Notes: a model not told the origin generated them from the letters alone. 64,000 nt of DNA from Thalassolituus alkanivorans (GCF_020447205.1 NZ_JAJAEL010000008.1:41640-105639); one strand, 5' to 3'; counted from the stretch's first letter, positions 21,607 to 31,416 are shown. A program made the numbers and translations.

Positions 21607-22434
21607 ATGCAACTGATGGCGACCTTACGGACTTCGGTAAATATTGCTGTGGCCACCGCATTGCTTGGCATGAGTTCTCTTGCCAGCGCTGAACGGATTG
21701 AAGAAACCCCAAGCGCTGGTGCCATGGTGGCCGATGCGGTGTTGGCGCGTCCGTTGTATTTCGTATTATCTCAGGCCGGTGCATTGATTTACGGCGCCAC
21801 ACTGCCATTTACCCTGCTCGGCGGCAATGCTGATCAGGCGGCGGAAACTCTGGTAGTAACGCCTTTACAGGCGGCTTTCGTGCGTTGTCTGGGCTGTGGC
21901 AAGATTGAAAACGAAGTGGGCTCCCTGAACGAAGGTGACGGCAAACGTATCCGTCACTTCGTTATGCTCAGCGGTGGTGCTGCGCAGCTGGATACCGATG
22001 GAGAAACCGGTAACGGTGCCACTTATGGCTTGTATCTGGGTACTCATTTTGAGCTGACCGATAAGAGCCGTTTTGATGTGATGCTGGGGGCTAAGCGTCT
22101 GGCGGAAACAGAGATCAAAGCTTCGACCGGTACATTCAAAGATTCGGCAACCTCTTATCAGATCGTCAGCCGCTTTGGCCGTGAAGTCTTCGGCAATGTG
22201 GATCTGATGTTCAAATTGGGTGCCCATCACTGGTCGGCCGAGCGCAAGCTGAACACTGGCTCGAAGGGCGACACCTCCGGTAACGATTTCCTCTGGGGTG
22301 TAGGTCTGGATACAGGCTTGGGTGACAAGCTGCGTGTGGGTCTGGATTACACCAGCTACTCGATGGAAAACAAAGACGACGGCTATGACGCCGGTATCGA
22401 TACGCTGGATCTGAACGTCAGCTATCTGTTCTGA
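21607..22434 (+). CDS. Putative outer-membrane beta-barrel protein, unknown function
   Basis: A 275-residue protein with a signal peptide (residues 1-28, ending SLASA). The mature N-terminus has a hydrophobic stretch (RPLYFVLSQAGALIYGATLPFTLLGGN) and the rest has alternating aromatic/hydrophobic strands ending in an aromatic C-terminus (LNVSYLF), as in outer-membrane barrels. Cys residues in RCLGCGK may pair. The start at 21607 follows AAGAGGAAGAAC. It has its own terminator and could be a small porin-like or structural OMP. Function not recognised. Confidence 0.65.
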   Translation: MQLMATLRTSVNIAVATALLGMSSLASAERIEETPSAGAMVADAVLARPLYFVLSQAGALIYGATLPFTLLGGNADQAAETLVVTPLQAAFVRCLGCGKIENEVGSLNEGDGKRIRHFVMLSGGAAQLDTDGETGNGATYGLYLGTHFELTDKSRFDVMLGAKRLAETEIKASTGTFKDSATSYQIVSRFGREVFGNVDLMFKLGAHHWSAERKLNTGSKGDTSGNDFLWGVGLDTGLGDKLRVGLDYTSYSMENKDDGYDAGIDTLDLNVSYLF

Positions 22435-22448
22435 TAATCAGGTTGTGA

Positions 22449-22479
22449 TAAAAAACGCCGGGCATTGCCCGGCGTTTTT
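22449..22479. terminator. Bidirectional terminator
   Basis: AAAAACGCCGGGC / GCCCGGCGTTTTT hairpin between two convergent genes (OMP-like and ElyC-like). Confidence 0.88.
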
Positions 22480-22499
22480 GTTTCTGCTTTTTGTGGGGC

Positions 22500-23237
22500 T
22501 CAGATACTTTTCAGCCACTGCCAGAGCTGGCCAATGCCTTCGTACATGGCACGTTCGCTTTTCAGTGCTGCTCGCGCCTCGATACGCCAGTCGCTGTTAT
22601 CGGTACTCAGACGTACCGCTGGCGCAGGTATTGGCTGCAGTCCCTGACGCTGAAAAAACACCAGCGCCCGCGGCAGGTGCGAGGCCTCGCTGACCAGTGC
22701 AAAGCTCTGCCCGGTCAGCAGGGACGTCATCAGCTGTGCTTCTTCTTCGGTATCTCTGGCTTGCGGGAATGTGCGGATGCGCTCTGCAGCGATCCCCATG
22801 CTCAGTGCGATGTCACGCATAACCTCAGCATGGGGGCGGCTGTCGCTGCCGGCATAACCGGAGACAAACAGCTGCGCCTGCGGATTCGCAGCCAGGATGC
22901 GCAGGCCTTCGCTCAGGCGGAACAGCGAGCTGGAACACAGCTGCGCGGCTGGCGGCATGCTGTCATCACTGGCGTGACATCCGCCCAGTACGACTACAAT
23001 GCTGACCGGTTGCCTGAGATCGAAGGCGGGGAAGTCATCTTCAAAAGGTGCCAGCCAGCGATCTGCAAACGGATGCCAGCTGGTCAGGGCAAGCCACAAC
23101 GCGGCGACACTGATCAGCCCTTTGCCCAACGCCGGACGGTGCTTAAGCAGTAACAGTCCGGCCAGCAGTGCGATCAGCGTCAGCGGAATGGGCATCAGCA
23201 GCATGCCGACGATTTTCTTCAGGGTGAACGCGATCAT
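22500..23237 (-). CDS. YdcF/ElyC family (DUF218) envelope protein
   Basis: A 245-residue protein with two N-terminal membrane helices (about 8-30 and 36-52) and a DUF218 domain that starts VSIVVVLGGCH and contains SGYAGSDSRPHAEVMRDIALSMGI, EARDTEEEA-like and LVSEASHLPRAL segments. This matches E. coli ElyC, which influences peptidoglycan and lipid-carrier metabolism at low temperature. It lies 19 bp downstream of ggt on the same strand. ElyC-like identity is by pattern; YdcF/SanA are alternatives. Confidence 0.8.
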   Translation of the reverse strand: MIAFTLKKIVGMLLMPIPLTLIALLAGLLLLKHRPALGKGLISVAALWLALTSWHPFADRWLAPFEDDFPAFDLRQPVSIVVVLGGCHASDDSMPPAAQLCSSSLFRLSEGLRILAANPQAQLFVSGYAGSDSRPHAEVMRDIALSMGIAAERIRTFPQARDTEEEAQLMTSLLTGQSFALVSEASHLPRALVFFQRQGLQPIPAPAVRLSTDNSDWRIEARAALKSERAMYEGIGQLWQWLKSI

Positions 23238-23256
23238 TGTGCTTGAGCAACCTTCT

Positions 23257-25023
23257 TCATGGCTTATTTTCCGGATTCACGACAGCGCTGCCGATACCAC
23301 GCGGGTCAGAGGCCGCCGTCACCTGCTGTTTGCGCTTATCCCAGAGAATCGCCTGCATATTGCCGTACTGGCGTCCTGCGGTCTGCAGGCGGTGCCCCAT
23401 ACGGGTCAGGGCAACCTCCTGCTGCGCGCTGAAAGCGCCGGGTTCGTGTTGCAGCACATCCGGCAGATACTGATGATGAAAACGCGGGCGGCTGACCCAG
23501 TCACTCACCGCTTTGCCCTGCAGATGTTCCAGCGTGCCCAGCAGCACCATGCTGATAATACGGCTGCCGCCGGGGGTGCCGATAATCGCGGTTTGCTGCG
23601 GGCTGTTGATAATGGTCGGTGTCATGCTCGACAGTGGCCGCTTACCCGCGGCGATGGCGTTGGCTTCGTTACCGGTCAGACCATAGGCGTTGGGTGCGCT
23701 TGGCTTGGCAGAGAAGTCGTCCATTTCGTTATTCAGCAGAATTCCTGTTCCGGCGGCGGTAAAGGCCGAGCCGAAGGGCAGGTTAATACTCAGCGTGGCC
23801 GAGACCATATTGCCGTCTTTATCCAGCACCGACAGATGGGTGGTGTGGAAGCCTTCGTTAAGGTTTTTTGGCCCGGCCAGATCAAGGCTCGGAGTGGCCT
23901 GTACCGGATCGATACTTTCGGCCCAGGCTTGTGCCCGTGCTTCGGATAACAATCCGGATACCGGTACATCGACAAAATCCGGGTCGCCGAGAAACTCGGC
24001 GCGGTCACGGTAGGCGCGGCGCATCACTTCGGTTAACAGGTGGGTCTGATCCACAGGCGTCATGGTCTGCCAGCTGAAATGACTGAGCATATTCAGCATC
24101 TGCACAATGGCGATACCGCCGGAGGATGGAGGTGGTGCGCTGATAACTTCCAGTGCACCGTAACGCACGTGTACCGGCTCGCGTTCGACCACGCGGTAAT
24201 TGGCCAGGTCTGCGGCTGTCCACTCGCCGCCGTTGCTGTTCACCGCTGAAAGCAGACGCTGCGCAACCGCGCCTTTATAAAAACCATCGAAGCCATTATT
24301 GGCCAGCGCTTCCAGTGTCTGTGCCAGCTCGGGTTGCTGCAGTTCAAAGCCCGCAGCCGGAATGTCGTTGTTATCGAGAAACAGGCGTGCACTTTCTTCA
24401 TAGCGGCGTACCGCCTGCAGACGGTAGCCCATCAGCATGCGGTAGTGCTCGTCCACCGCGAAGCCGTCGCGGGCCTGTTGAATGGCTGCACGCAGCGTTT
24501 TCTTTAACGACAGCTCGCCATAGCGTTCGCTGATATAGGCAAAGGCGGCGGCCTGGCCGGGAATGGCTGCAGCGGTTGCACCGTTGACCGCTTTGTCGCG
24601 GTTTACGCTGCCGTCGGCGTTCAGATAGTAGTCGCGGTGGGCGGCAGCCGGGGCGGTCTCCCGGGCGTCGATAAAGCGGTACTGTGCTGCTTTGGCGTCG
24701 TACAGCAGCCAGAAGCCGCCGCCACCGATACCGGCACTGTAAGGCTCAACCACGCCCAGACTGGCGGCCACGGCAATGGCGGCATCAAAGGCGTTGCCAC
24801 CCTGCTCTAGTATCGCCATACCGGCGGCGGTTGCCAGCGGGTGTGCACTGGCAATCGCGGCCTGGCCGGGAGCGCTGTTGTGGCTGCTGGCTGCGCTGGT
24901 GGGCACGTTGCTGCGTTCAGGGCTGGCGGTGTTCTGTGGTGTACTGCAGGCGCTGAGTAACAGGGCAAACAGCAGTGGAATCAGGGTCAGCGGACGCGAC
25001 GCAGTATGTAACATCGGGCGCAT
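23257..25023 (-). CDS. ggt: Gamma-glutamyltransferase, predicted lipoprotein
   Basis: A 588-residue Ntn-hydrolase that cleaves the gamma-glutamyl bond of glutathione. The self-processing catalytic Thr is Thr394 in TTHLSV; the SAGIGGGGFWLLYD, ISAPPPSSGG and PLSSMTPTI motifs are present. Unlike soluble periplasmic versions it has a lipobox, LLSAC with Cys26, so it is probably membrane-anchored. The best Shine-Dalgarno, GGAGG, is 8 bases before the ATG at 25023 and lies inside the terminator hairpin of the upstream ferredoxin gene. A second ATG three codons in is possible. Confidence 0.95.
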   Translation of the reverse strand: MRPMLHTASRPLTLIPLLFALLLSACSTPQNTASPERSNVPTSAASSHNSAPGQAAIASAHPLATAAGMAILEQGGNAFDAAIAVAASLGVVEPYSAGIGGGGFWLLYDAKAAQYRFIDARETAPAAAHRDYYLNADGSVNRDKAVNGATAAAIPGQAAAFAYISERYGELSLKKTLRAAIQQARDGFAVDEHYRMLMGYRLQAVRRYEESARLFLDNNDIPAAGFELQQPELAQTLEALANNGFDGFYKGAVAQRLLSAVNSNGGEWTAADLANYRVVEREPVHVRYGALEVISAPPPSSGGIAIVQMLNMLSHFSWQTMTPVDQTHLLTEVMRRAYRDRAEFLGDPDFVDVPVSGLLSEARAQAWAESIDPVQATPSLDLAGPKNLNEGFHTTHLSVLDKDGNMVSATLSINLPFGSAFTAAGTGILLNNEMDDFSAKPSAPNAYGLTGNEANAIAAGKRPLSSMTPTIINSPQQTAIIGTPGGSRIISMVLLGTLEHLQGKAVSDWVSRPRFHHQYLPDVLQHEPGAFSAQQEVALTRMGHRLQTAGRQYGNMQAILWDKRKQQVTAASDPRGIGSAVVNPENKP

Positions 25024-25050
25024 AAAAAAGGCCTCCTTGTGGGAGGCCTT
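25024..25050 (-). terminator. Ferredoxin terminator whose stem contains the ggt ribosome-binding site
   Basis: On the minus strand AAGGCCTCC pairs with GGAGGCCTT across a CACAA loop and is followed by a T-run that runs straight into the ggt ATG at 25023-25021. The 3' arm supplies GGAGG at 8-base spacing. Any transcript reading through would therefore have the ggt ribosome-binding site paired. Confidence 0.75.
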
Positions 25051-25117
25051 AGTGTGTGGGAGGTCAGGCAGCGGTGCAACCGTCGTGGTGCAGGCTCCGC
25101 GTCTGCTTCCGCGCTGA

Positions 25118-25378
<261 letters not shown>

Positions 25379-25398
25379 TTACCTCCGTCAGGGGCGGG

Positions 25399-25956
<558 letters not shown>

Positions 25957-25989
25957 TTACGTGCAGGGGCGGATAACAAGGGTAAGTTT

Positions 25990-26013
25990 GCCGTGGATCA
26001 AATGATCCACGGC
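25990..26013. terminator. Perfect hairpin downstream of the GMC oxidoreductase operon
   Basis: GCCGTGGATCA and TGATCCACGGC form an 11-bp perfect stem with a 2-base centre, 17 bases after the GMC stop codon. There is no clear T-run on the minus strand, so it may be a weak terminator or an mRNA 3'-end stabilising structure. Confidence 0.5.
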
Positions 26014-26030
26014 AGCTGACAGAGGAATCG

Positions 26031-27665
26031 TCAGGCGCTGGTTTTGATGGTTTCCAGCAGTTTGTTGGCCTGCTTGCAGGCCAGACCATAGATCGACAGC
26101 TGTGGGTTAGCGCCGATACTGGTCGGGAAGGCCGAACCGTCAAACACATAGAGGTTATCGAGGTGATGGTACTTACCATGACTGTCGACCAGACAACGGC
26201 TCTGATCTTCACCCATGGTCAGGCCACCCATGCAGTGAGCGGAACCGGCGGTAAAGGCATTGGAGCGGAACTCCAGCTGACTGATACCGGCTTTGGCCTC
26301 TTCCCAGCTGCGGAACCACGGCGAATCAACGTGGGAGGCGCGTACCGCTTTGGCACCCGCAGCAAACTGAATTTCAGCCATGGTCAGCCAGGAACGTATT
26401 ACCCCGTCCCACAGGTAGTCGTTGATCTCGTAGTCGATGATCGGCGTGCCATCGGAGGCCAGCTCAATGCTGCCGCCTTCGCTGTCGGCGTGGAAACCGT
26501 CGCGCAGCAGGGCAATCATGGCGTGCAGGTTCGGCAGCTTGCTGATGTCCTCAAAGTGCTGAGCACCATGGCCGAGCAGAAGTACTGAGGTCAGCCCCGG
26601 CTGCAGTGGTGGCACTTCGAGTTTGTAGCCCACTTTGCCGCTGACTTCGAGCCACTGGAAGTGGTCGGAGTAAATCGACTGTGGCGCGCCATAGTAAGGA
26701 TCGATCACCTGTTCGAATTCGGCAAAGCAGAAGGTGGTCGGATGGAAGAAGGTACGCTTACCGATACGCTTGTGCGGGTCCGGTGCTTTGGAGCGCAGCA
26801 ACAGCGCCGGGCCGTTGATCGCACCACAGGCCATCACCACGTGCGGCGCTTTGGCGACGAAGCTTTTACCGCTTGGCTGATAATCACGGCCCAGTGCGGT
26901 GACTTCCACGCCCAGTACTTTGCGGCCTTCCATAATCAGGCGTTCGGCACGGGCGCTGTACACCAGCTCAGAATGGTTATCCAGCGCCGCCGGAATGGTG
27001 GTTACCAGCATGGATTGCTTGGCGTTGGTCGGACAGCCGGTACCGCAGTAACCGAGGTTCCAGCAGCCGGATACGTTACGCGGAATTACATGCCAGTCGA
27101 TACCCAGCTGAGTGGCGCCGCGGGCCAGTACCGAGTTGTTTTCATTCGGCGGTACCTGCCACGGAGCAACGTTCAGGCGCTGTTCCATCTTCTCGAACCA
27201 GGGGTCCATTTCAGCGCGGCTGAAACCTTCAACGCCAAACTCCTGCTGCCAGTAGTCGAGGGTCGGTTCCGGGGTGCGAAAGCTGGAGGTCCAGTTGATC
27301 ACGGTGGTGCCGCCAACGCAGCGACCCTGCAGGATCGACATCGCGCCGTCTTTGCTCATGCGCCCGGCGCTTTCCTGATACAGGTCGCGGTAGGCTTCAC
27401 GCTCGTCCATGCGGAAATCGTTGGTGCTTTTCAGCGGGCCTTCTTCCAGCATCAGCACTTTCAGTCCGGCCTTGGCCAGAATCTCTGCGGTGGTGCCGCC
27501 ACCGGCGCCGGTACCGATAATGATGACGTCGGCTTCGATGACGCTGCCGTCGGCGACTTCGGTCGATTCACGTACGTTCCAGCCGTTGGCGATACCGTCC
27601 AGAATGGGGTCGGGAATACCGGCAACCACCGGGATATCGGGCTGGCGTTGATTATTATTCTGCAT
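26031..27665 (-). CDS. GMC-family FAD-dependent alcohol oxidoreductase
   Basis: A 544-residue GMC oxidoreductase. The FAD-binding motif VIIIGTGAGGGTTAEILAKAG is at about residues 49-69, GGTTVINWTSSFRTP follows, and the C-terminal family signature NPQLSIYGLACKQANKLLE is near the end. Cys-rich CWNLGYCGTGCPTNAKQS resembles members called long-chain alcohol or cholesterol-type dehydrogenases. It has no signal peptide of its own. It is last in an operon with a Tat-exported small protein and an aldehyde dehydrogenase, so it probably oxidises an alcohol whose aldehyde goes to that enzyme. The substrate is not shown. Confidence 0.88.
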   Translation of the reverse strand: MQNNNQRQPDIPVVAGIPDPILDGIANGWNVRESTEVADGSVIEADVIIIGTGAGGGTTAEILAKAGLKVLMLEEGPLKSTNDFRMDEREAYRDLYQESAGRMSKDGAMSILQGRCVGGTTVINWTSSFRTPEPTLDYWQQEFGVEGFSRAEMDPWFEKMEQRLNVAPWQVPPNENNSVLARGATQLGIDWHVIPRNVSGCWNLGYCGTGCPTNAKQSMLVTTIPAALDNHSELVYSARAERLIMEGRKVLGVEVTALGRDYQPSGKSFVAKAPHVVMACGAINGPALLLRSKAPDPHKRIGKRTFFHPTTFCFAEFEQVIDPYYGAPQSIYSDHFQWLEVSGKVGYKLEVPPLQPGLTSVLLLGHGAQHFEDISKLPNLHAMIALLRDGFHADSEGGSIELASDGTPIIDYEINDYLWDGVIRSWLTMAEIQFAAGAKAVRASHVDSPWFRSWEEAKAGISQLEFRSNAFTAGSAHCMGGLTMGEDQSRCLVDSHGKYHHLDNLYVFDGSAFPTSIGANPQLSIYGLACKQANKLLETIKTSA

Positions 27666-27692
27666 TGCCTTGTCTCTTTTTATTCTGTGTTA

Positions 27693-28226
27693 TCAGGCCG
27701 GGATTTTCTTTGGCGCGCCCGGGTAGCCGCTGCTGACAAAGGTTTCTGGCTGAGAGTACCAGCACATGGTCAGAAGCTTACACAGCGAGCCATAGCCCAT
27801 GCGCTTCAGCTGGATGCTGCTGGTTTTCCAGTCCTGTAAAAAGGCTTCAATCTGCCCGGCGCTGGCCTCACTCCAGCTGCCCCATTGCGCGCCCATGGCG
27901 GCACGGATCGGAGCAACCTGCATCACGTCCAGCAGCTGTATCAGCTGGCTTCTGGAATAGTCTTCGAGGGTGCCGATCAGGGTATCCAGCGCTTTGGTCA
28001 GGCGCACCGGAGCGTCGGCGGCCAGTGTGCCGGGATAGCTTTTATTCAGAATGACCGGCGCCAGCGCGCTGAGGAATTCAATATCGCCGGCGCGCAGCAG
28101 CTTGTAGCCTTCGGCGGCAGGCACCTTGCTGCAGCCGGTCAGACCGGCCAGCGAGGCGCCCACGGTCAGTGCCGCAGCGGAGCTGGCACTGAGTTGTAAA
28201 AATCCACGACGGGAGGTGTTGAACAT
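27693..28226 (-). CDS. Tat-signal small protein, likely partner of the GMC oxidoreductase
   Basis: A 177-residue protein with a twin-arginine signal (SRRGFLQLS at residues 5-13) followed by a hydrophobic stretch and a Cys at the end of the signal (LTGCSK), so it may also be lipidated. The rest resembles the small subunits (gluconate dehydrogenase subunit 3 type) that accompany GMC dehydrogenases. It sits between the aldehyde dehydrogenase (11-bp gap) and the GMC gene (27-bp gap). It could carry the folded enzyme to the periplasm; the partnership is inferred from linkage. Confidence 0.7.
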   Translation of the reverse strand: MFNTSRRGFLQLSASSAAALTVGASLAGLTGCSKVPAAEGYKLLRAGDIEFLSALAPVILNKSYPGTLAADAPVRLTKALDTLIGTLEDYSRSQLIQLLDVMQVAPIRAAMGAQWGSWSEASAGQIEAFLQDWKTSSIQLKRMGYGSLCKLLTMCWYSQPETFVSSGYPGAPKKIPA

Positions 28227-28237
28227 AAAACGCCTCC

Positions 28238-29680
28238 TCAGCGGATAAACAGCTTGCGGATCAGGCCCTGAATCGCGCCGCCGTACGGTGGGTAGATAAA
28301 CTGTCCGCTGTTAAAGCGGCCTTTGCGGTGTACCGCTTTGGCTTTCGACAGGGCGATAAAACCTTCTTTACCGTGGTAATGACCCATTCCGGACGGGCCG
28401 ACACCACCGAATGGCATATCATCCTGCGCGATGTGCATCAGCGTATCGTTGATGGTGACACCACCGGCGTGGGTGCGCTCCAGTACTTTCTTCTGCTGTG
28501 TTTTGTCGTAGCTGAAGAAGTACAGCGCCAGCGGGCGGTCGCGGTCGTTAACGTAGTCGATGGCATCGTCCAGTGAGCGGTATGGCACCACCGGCATCAC
28601 CGGGCCAAACAGCTCTTCCTGCAGCACTTTCATCTCGGCAGTGCCGTTTTCGATAAGATGCAGTGGCATCTTGCGGGTGCCGCTGAAGTCTTCGTTCGCC
28701 GGATTCACCACGGTGATTTTGGCGCCTTTCTCTTTCGCATCGGCGACCCAGGCCTGCAGGCGCTGGTGCTGACGTTCGTTCACCACCGCAGTGTAATCAT
28801 TGTTGTCGCGGATGGTCGGATACATACGGGCGAAGGTGGCCTGATAGGTGTCGATAAACTCCTGCTCTTTACCGGCAGGCAGCAGCACGTAATCCGGGGC
28901 GATACAGGTCTGACCGGCATTCAGGGATTTGCCGAAACAGATACGCTCGACGGCATCCTTCATGCTGGCACCCGGTGCGATAATGGCCGGTGATTTACCG
29001 CCCAGCTCCAGGGTAACCGGCGTCAGGTTTTTCGCTGCGGCGGACATGACGATGCGGCCAACGGCGGTTGAGCCGGTGAACACCAGATGATCCCAGGGAA
29101 TTTCGGCAAAGGCGGAGGATACTTCCACTTCACCTTCGATCAGGGCCACCTGATTCTCGTTGAATACTTCAGCCAGCAGTTTTTTCAGCACCTTGTTGGT
29201 CACCGGCGTGAACTCAGACATCTTGATCATGGCGCGGTTACCGGCGGCCAGTGCGGTCATCAGCGGCAGCAGTGCCAGCTGAATCGGGTAGTTCCATGGC
29301 ACCATAATGCCGATCACGCCCAGTGGCTGGTACATCACATGGTTGTGTGACGGCGCAAACAGCATGCTGACGTGGCGCTTGGACGGTTTCATCCAGCCGC
29401 GCAGACGTTTGCAGGCGTAGTTGATGCCTTCAACACTGGTCATGATCTCGGCGATCATGGTTTCGTCGGTTGAACGGCAGCTGAAATCCTGGTTCACCGC
29501 AGCAGCCAGTTCATCCTGATACTTCAGGATGGCAGCCTTCAGACGCTTCAGATCGGCAATGCGCTCGTCGGCGGACGGCATCGGGTTGTTACGGAACGCC
29601 TGTTGCTGTTGTTTGAACAGGCTGTGCATGCGCTCGAGCTCTTCATTGGGAGAGTGGAGACTGGTAACCGTCGCGACCAT
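28238..29680 (-). CDS. Aldehyde dehydrogenase (coniferyl-aldehyde dehydrogenase-like)
   Basis: A 480-residue NAD(P)-dependent aldehyde dehydrogenase. VTLELGGKSPAII holds the general-base Glu, and FGKSLNAGQTCIAPDYVL holds the catalytic Cys. The C-terminal layout, with a hydrophobic/basic tail and no second regulatory domain, is that of the CalB/fatty-aldehyde group. The start at 29680 follows AGGAG by 9 bases; a longer frame from 29743 would cover the palindromic operator. First gene of the operon, divergent from a TetR regulator. Confidence 0.92.
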   Translation of the reverse strand: MVATVTSLHSPNEELERMHSLFKQQQQAFRNNPMPSADERIADLKRLKAAILKYQDELAAAVNQDFSCRSTDETMIAEIMTSVEGINYACKRLRGWMKPSKRHVSMLFAPSHNHVMYQPLGVIGIMVPWNYPIQLALLPLMTALAAGNRAMIKMSEFTPVTNKVLKKLLAEVFNENQVALIEGEVEVSSAFAEIPWDHLVFTGSTAVGRIVMSAAAKNLTPVTLELGGKSPAIIAPGASMKDAVERICFGKSLNAGQTCIAPDYVLLPAGKEQEFIDTYQATFARMYPTIRDNNDYTAVVNERQHQRLQAWVADAKEKGAKITVVNPANEDFSGTRKMPLHLIENGTAEMKVLQEELFGPVMPVVPYRSLDDAIDYVNDRDRPLALYFFSYDKTQQKKVLERTHAGGVTINDTLMHIAQDDMPFGGVGPSGMGHYHGKEGFIALSKAKAVHRKGRFNSGQFIYPPYGGAIQGLIRKLFIR

Positions 29681-29733
29681 ACTGGGCTCCTGCGGGATAG
29701 TTATTATTGGTTTGCTTTCGTCGGTTGGTATTA

Positions 29734-29751
29734 TTAGAGTCATTACTCTAA
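29734..29751. promoter_or_regulatory. Palindromic operator in the aldehyde dehydrogenase/tetR gap
   Basis: TTAGAGT-CATT-ACTCTAA is a perfect 7-bp inverted repeat with a 4-bp centre, 54 bases upstream of the dehydrogenase start and about 140 bases upstream of tetR. Its size fits a TetR dimer site. Binding is inferred. Confidence 0.6.
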
Positions 29752-29890
29752 AAGGTCAACACTGTAAAAGAATGATGGCGAAGATCAACCTTCTGCGCAT
29801 GGCATTTGCGGCCAATCTGTGTGAGCCTGCGCCTGACAACATGACGCCCGGCGTTTTATCAGTAATACGGGCAGCGACAGCGGAAACGGC

Positions 29891-30565
29891 ATGAGTACTA
29901 AAGAACGAATTCTCGACGCCAGCCTGCAGCTCTTTAATGAGCAGGGTGAGCGCAAGGTAACAACCAACCATATTGCCGCCCATCTGGCGATTTCGCCGGG
30001 CAATCTGTATTACCACTTCAAGAATAAGCAGGCGATTATCTTTGCCCTGTTTGAGCGCTATGAAAGCCGGGTGCTGGATATTCTGCAGGTGCCGGAAGAA
30101 CGCGCGCTGCAACCACTGGATAAACTGCGTTATCTGCAGGACATCTTTACCGGTTTGTGGGACTACCGCTTTATGCACCGCGATATGGAACATCTGTTAC
30201 TGGCAGACGCTGAACTGCATGCCCGTTACCGCGCGTTTTTCCGCCTGTGTCTGCAACGGGTGCAGCAGATTTTCCGTGGGCTGGCCGAGGCTGGCATTAT
30301 CCGCATCAGCGAAGCTGACATCGCCAGTCTGGCGCTGAATACCTGGATTGTGGTGACGTCCTGGTTTTCTTTCCTGCGCTGCAATCTGCTCAATGCTGAC
30401 GTTGATGCGATTTCGCCGGAGCTGTTGCGCGGCGGTATTTATCAGGTGTTTACGCTGGAGCGGCCCTATCTGACCGACGAATACCGCGAGGCGATGAATC
30501 AGCTGCAACAGCAGTTTATTCCGCGTCCGAGCTGGCTGGAGGCCGACGAAGAAACCGTCGGTTAA
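29891..30565 (+). CDS. TetR-family regulator of the alcohol/aldehyde oxidation operon
   Basis: A 224-residue TetR protein: HTH in residues 10-55 (KVTTNHIAAHLAISPGNLYYHFKNK) and a long ligand-binding region. NLYYHFKNK plus the C-terminal type resembles the group that regulates lipid and alcohol metabolism genes. It is divergent from the aldehyde dehydrogenase, and the palindrome at 29734-29751 lies between them, so it most likely represses that operon. The inducer may be an alcohol, aldehyde or acyl derivative; unknown. Confidence 0.88.
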   Translation: MSTKERILDASLQLFNEQGERKVTTNHIAAHLAISPGNLYYHFKNKQAIIFALFERYESRVLDILQVPEERALQPLDKLRYLQDIFTGLWDYRFMHRDMEHLLLADAELHARYRAFFRLCLQRVQQIFRGLAEAGIIRISEADIASLALNTWIVVTSWFSFLRCNLLNADVDAISPELLRGGIYQVFTLERPYLTDEYREAMNQLQQQFIPRPSWLEADEETVG

Positions 30566-30609
30566 CGTGGTTCCGGCCCGTTAGCGGGCCGGAAGTACGA
30601 TGGCGGTAA

Positions 30610-31416
30610 TCAGAAATTACGCAGGTAGGCGTTAACAAAATCAGACTGGTTGGCGGCGTCTTTTGCCGTCATAAAGGTTATTTCGTTGCCCTGACGGCGC
30701 AGCTTCAGAACCTCACCAAACTTGCATTGCACCGTCTGCAGTGCCGCCAGATCGGCCTTGAACTGTGGGTGATACTGACAGATACGGGCCATTTCACCGG
30801 CAACCTGTGAGCAGTAAGCGCCAATGCTGACATCTTTCAGCAGGCCGTCATTCACGCTGGTCCAGTCAATACGGGTCTTGATGGTGCTGCCGCAGGCCTG
30901 GCTGGCTTCGCTGTCTTTTTCGCTGAGCATGGTTTCGGTGTTCTTAACGTGTTTATCACGGTTAAACTGAGCCAGCTTTTTCTGGATGCCTTCGCTGTTT
31001 TGCAGACCGTAGCGTTCAACCAGCGCTTCACGGGTAGGGTCGGTTTCACCTTGCTCAACCGTGCCAACATTTACACCGTCACGGCCGGTGTCCGGCAGGA
31101 ATACCTGAAAGTACTCATTGCCCCAGTTCATGCCTTTTAAAATCAGGGTTCTTGGCTGGCCATCGTAAGCGATGCGGTAGGCAACAGAGCCCTGACCGCG
31201 GTCCTGCATTTCTGCCAGAAAGACCACCCGGTCGACCGCGTGGTTAACACCGGAAACCTGTACCAGCGCTTTGCTGTCGTCGTTTTTCAGCGGCAGAATT
31301 ACGGCCTTCAGCGACTGCGCGCCGCCGAGATATACCGGGTAGTCAACGACTTCAATAGCCTGGGCGCGGAATGCGGTTAACAGGCAAAGGGTAAGAAAAG
31401 AAAGGGTTTTCAGCAT
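30610..31416 (-). CDS. Exported protein of unknown function
   Basis: A 268-residue protein with a signal peptide (residues 1-20, ending RAQA). The mature part starts IEVVDYPVYLGGAQSLKAVILPLKN and has strand-like, charged text plus four cysteines (Cys in QACGS, AYCSQ, RICQY, VQCKF), suggesting two disulphides in the periplasm. The C-terminal region repeats Cys about every 20-25 residues. Single gene, convergent with tetR. Family not recognised. Confidence 0.6.
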   Translation of the reverse strand: MLKTLSFLTLCLLTAFRAQAIEVVDYPVYLGGAQSLKAVILPLKNDDSKALVQVSGVNHAVDRVVFLAEMQDRGQGSVAYRIAYDGQPRTLILKGMNWGNEYFQVFLPDTGRDGVNVGTVEQGETDPTREALVERYGLQNSEGIQKKLAQFNRDKHVKNTETMLSEKDSEASQACGSTIKTRIDWTSVNDGLLKDVSIGAYCSQVAGEMARICQYHPQFKADLAALQTVQCKFGEVLKLRRQGNEITFMTAKDAANQSDFVNAYLRNF

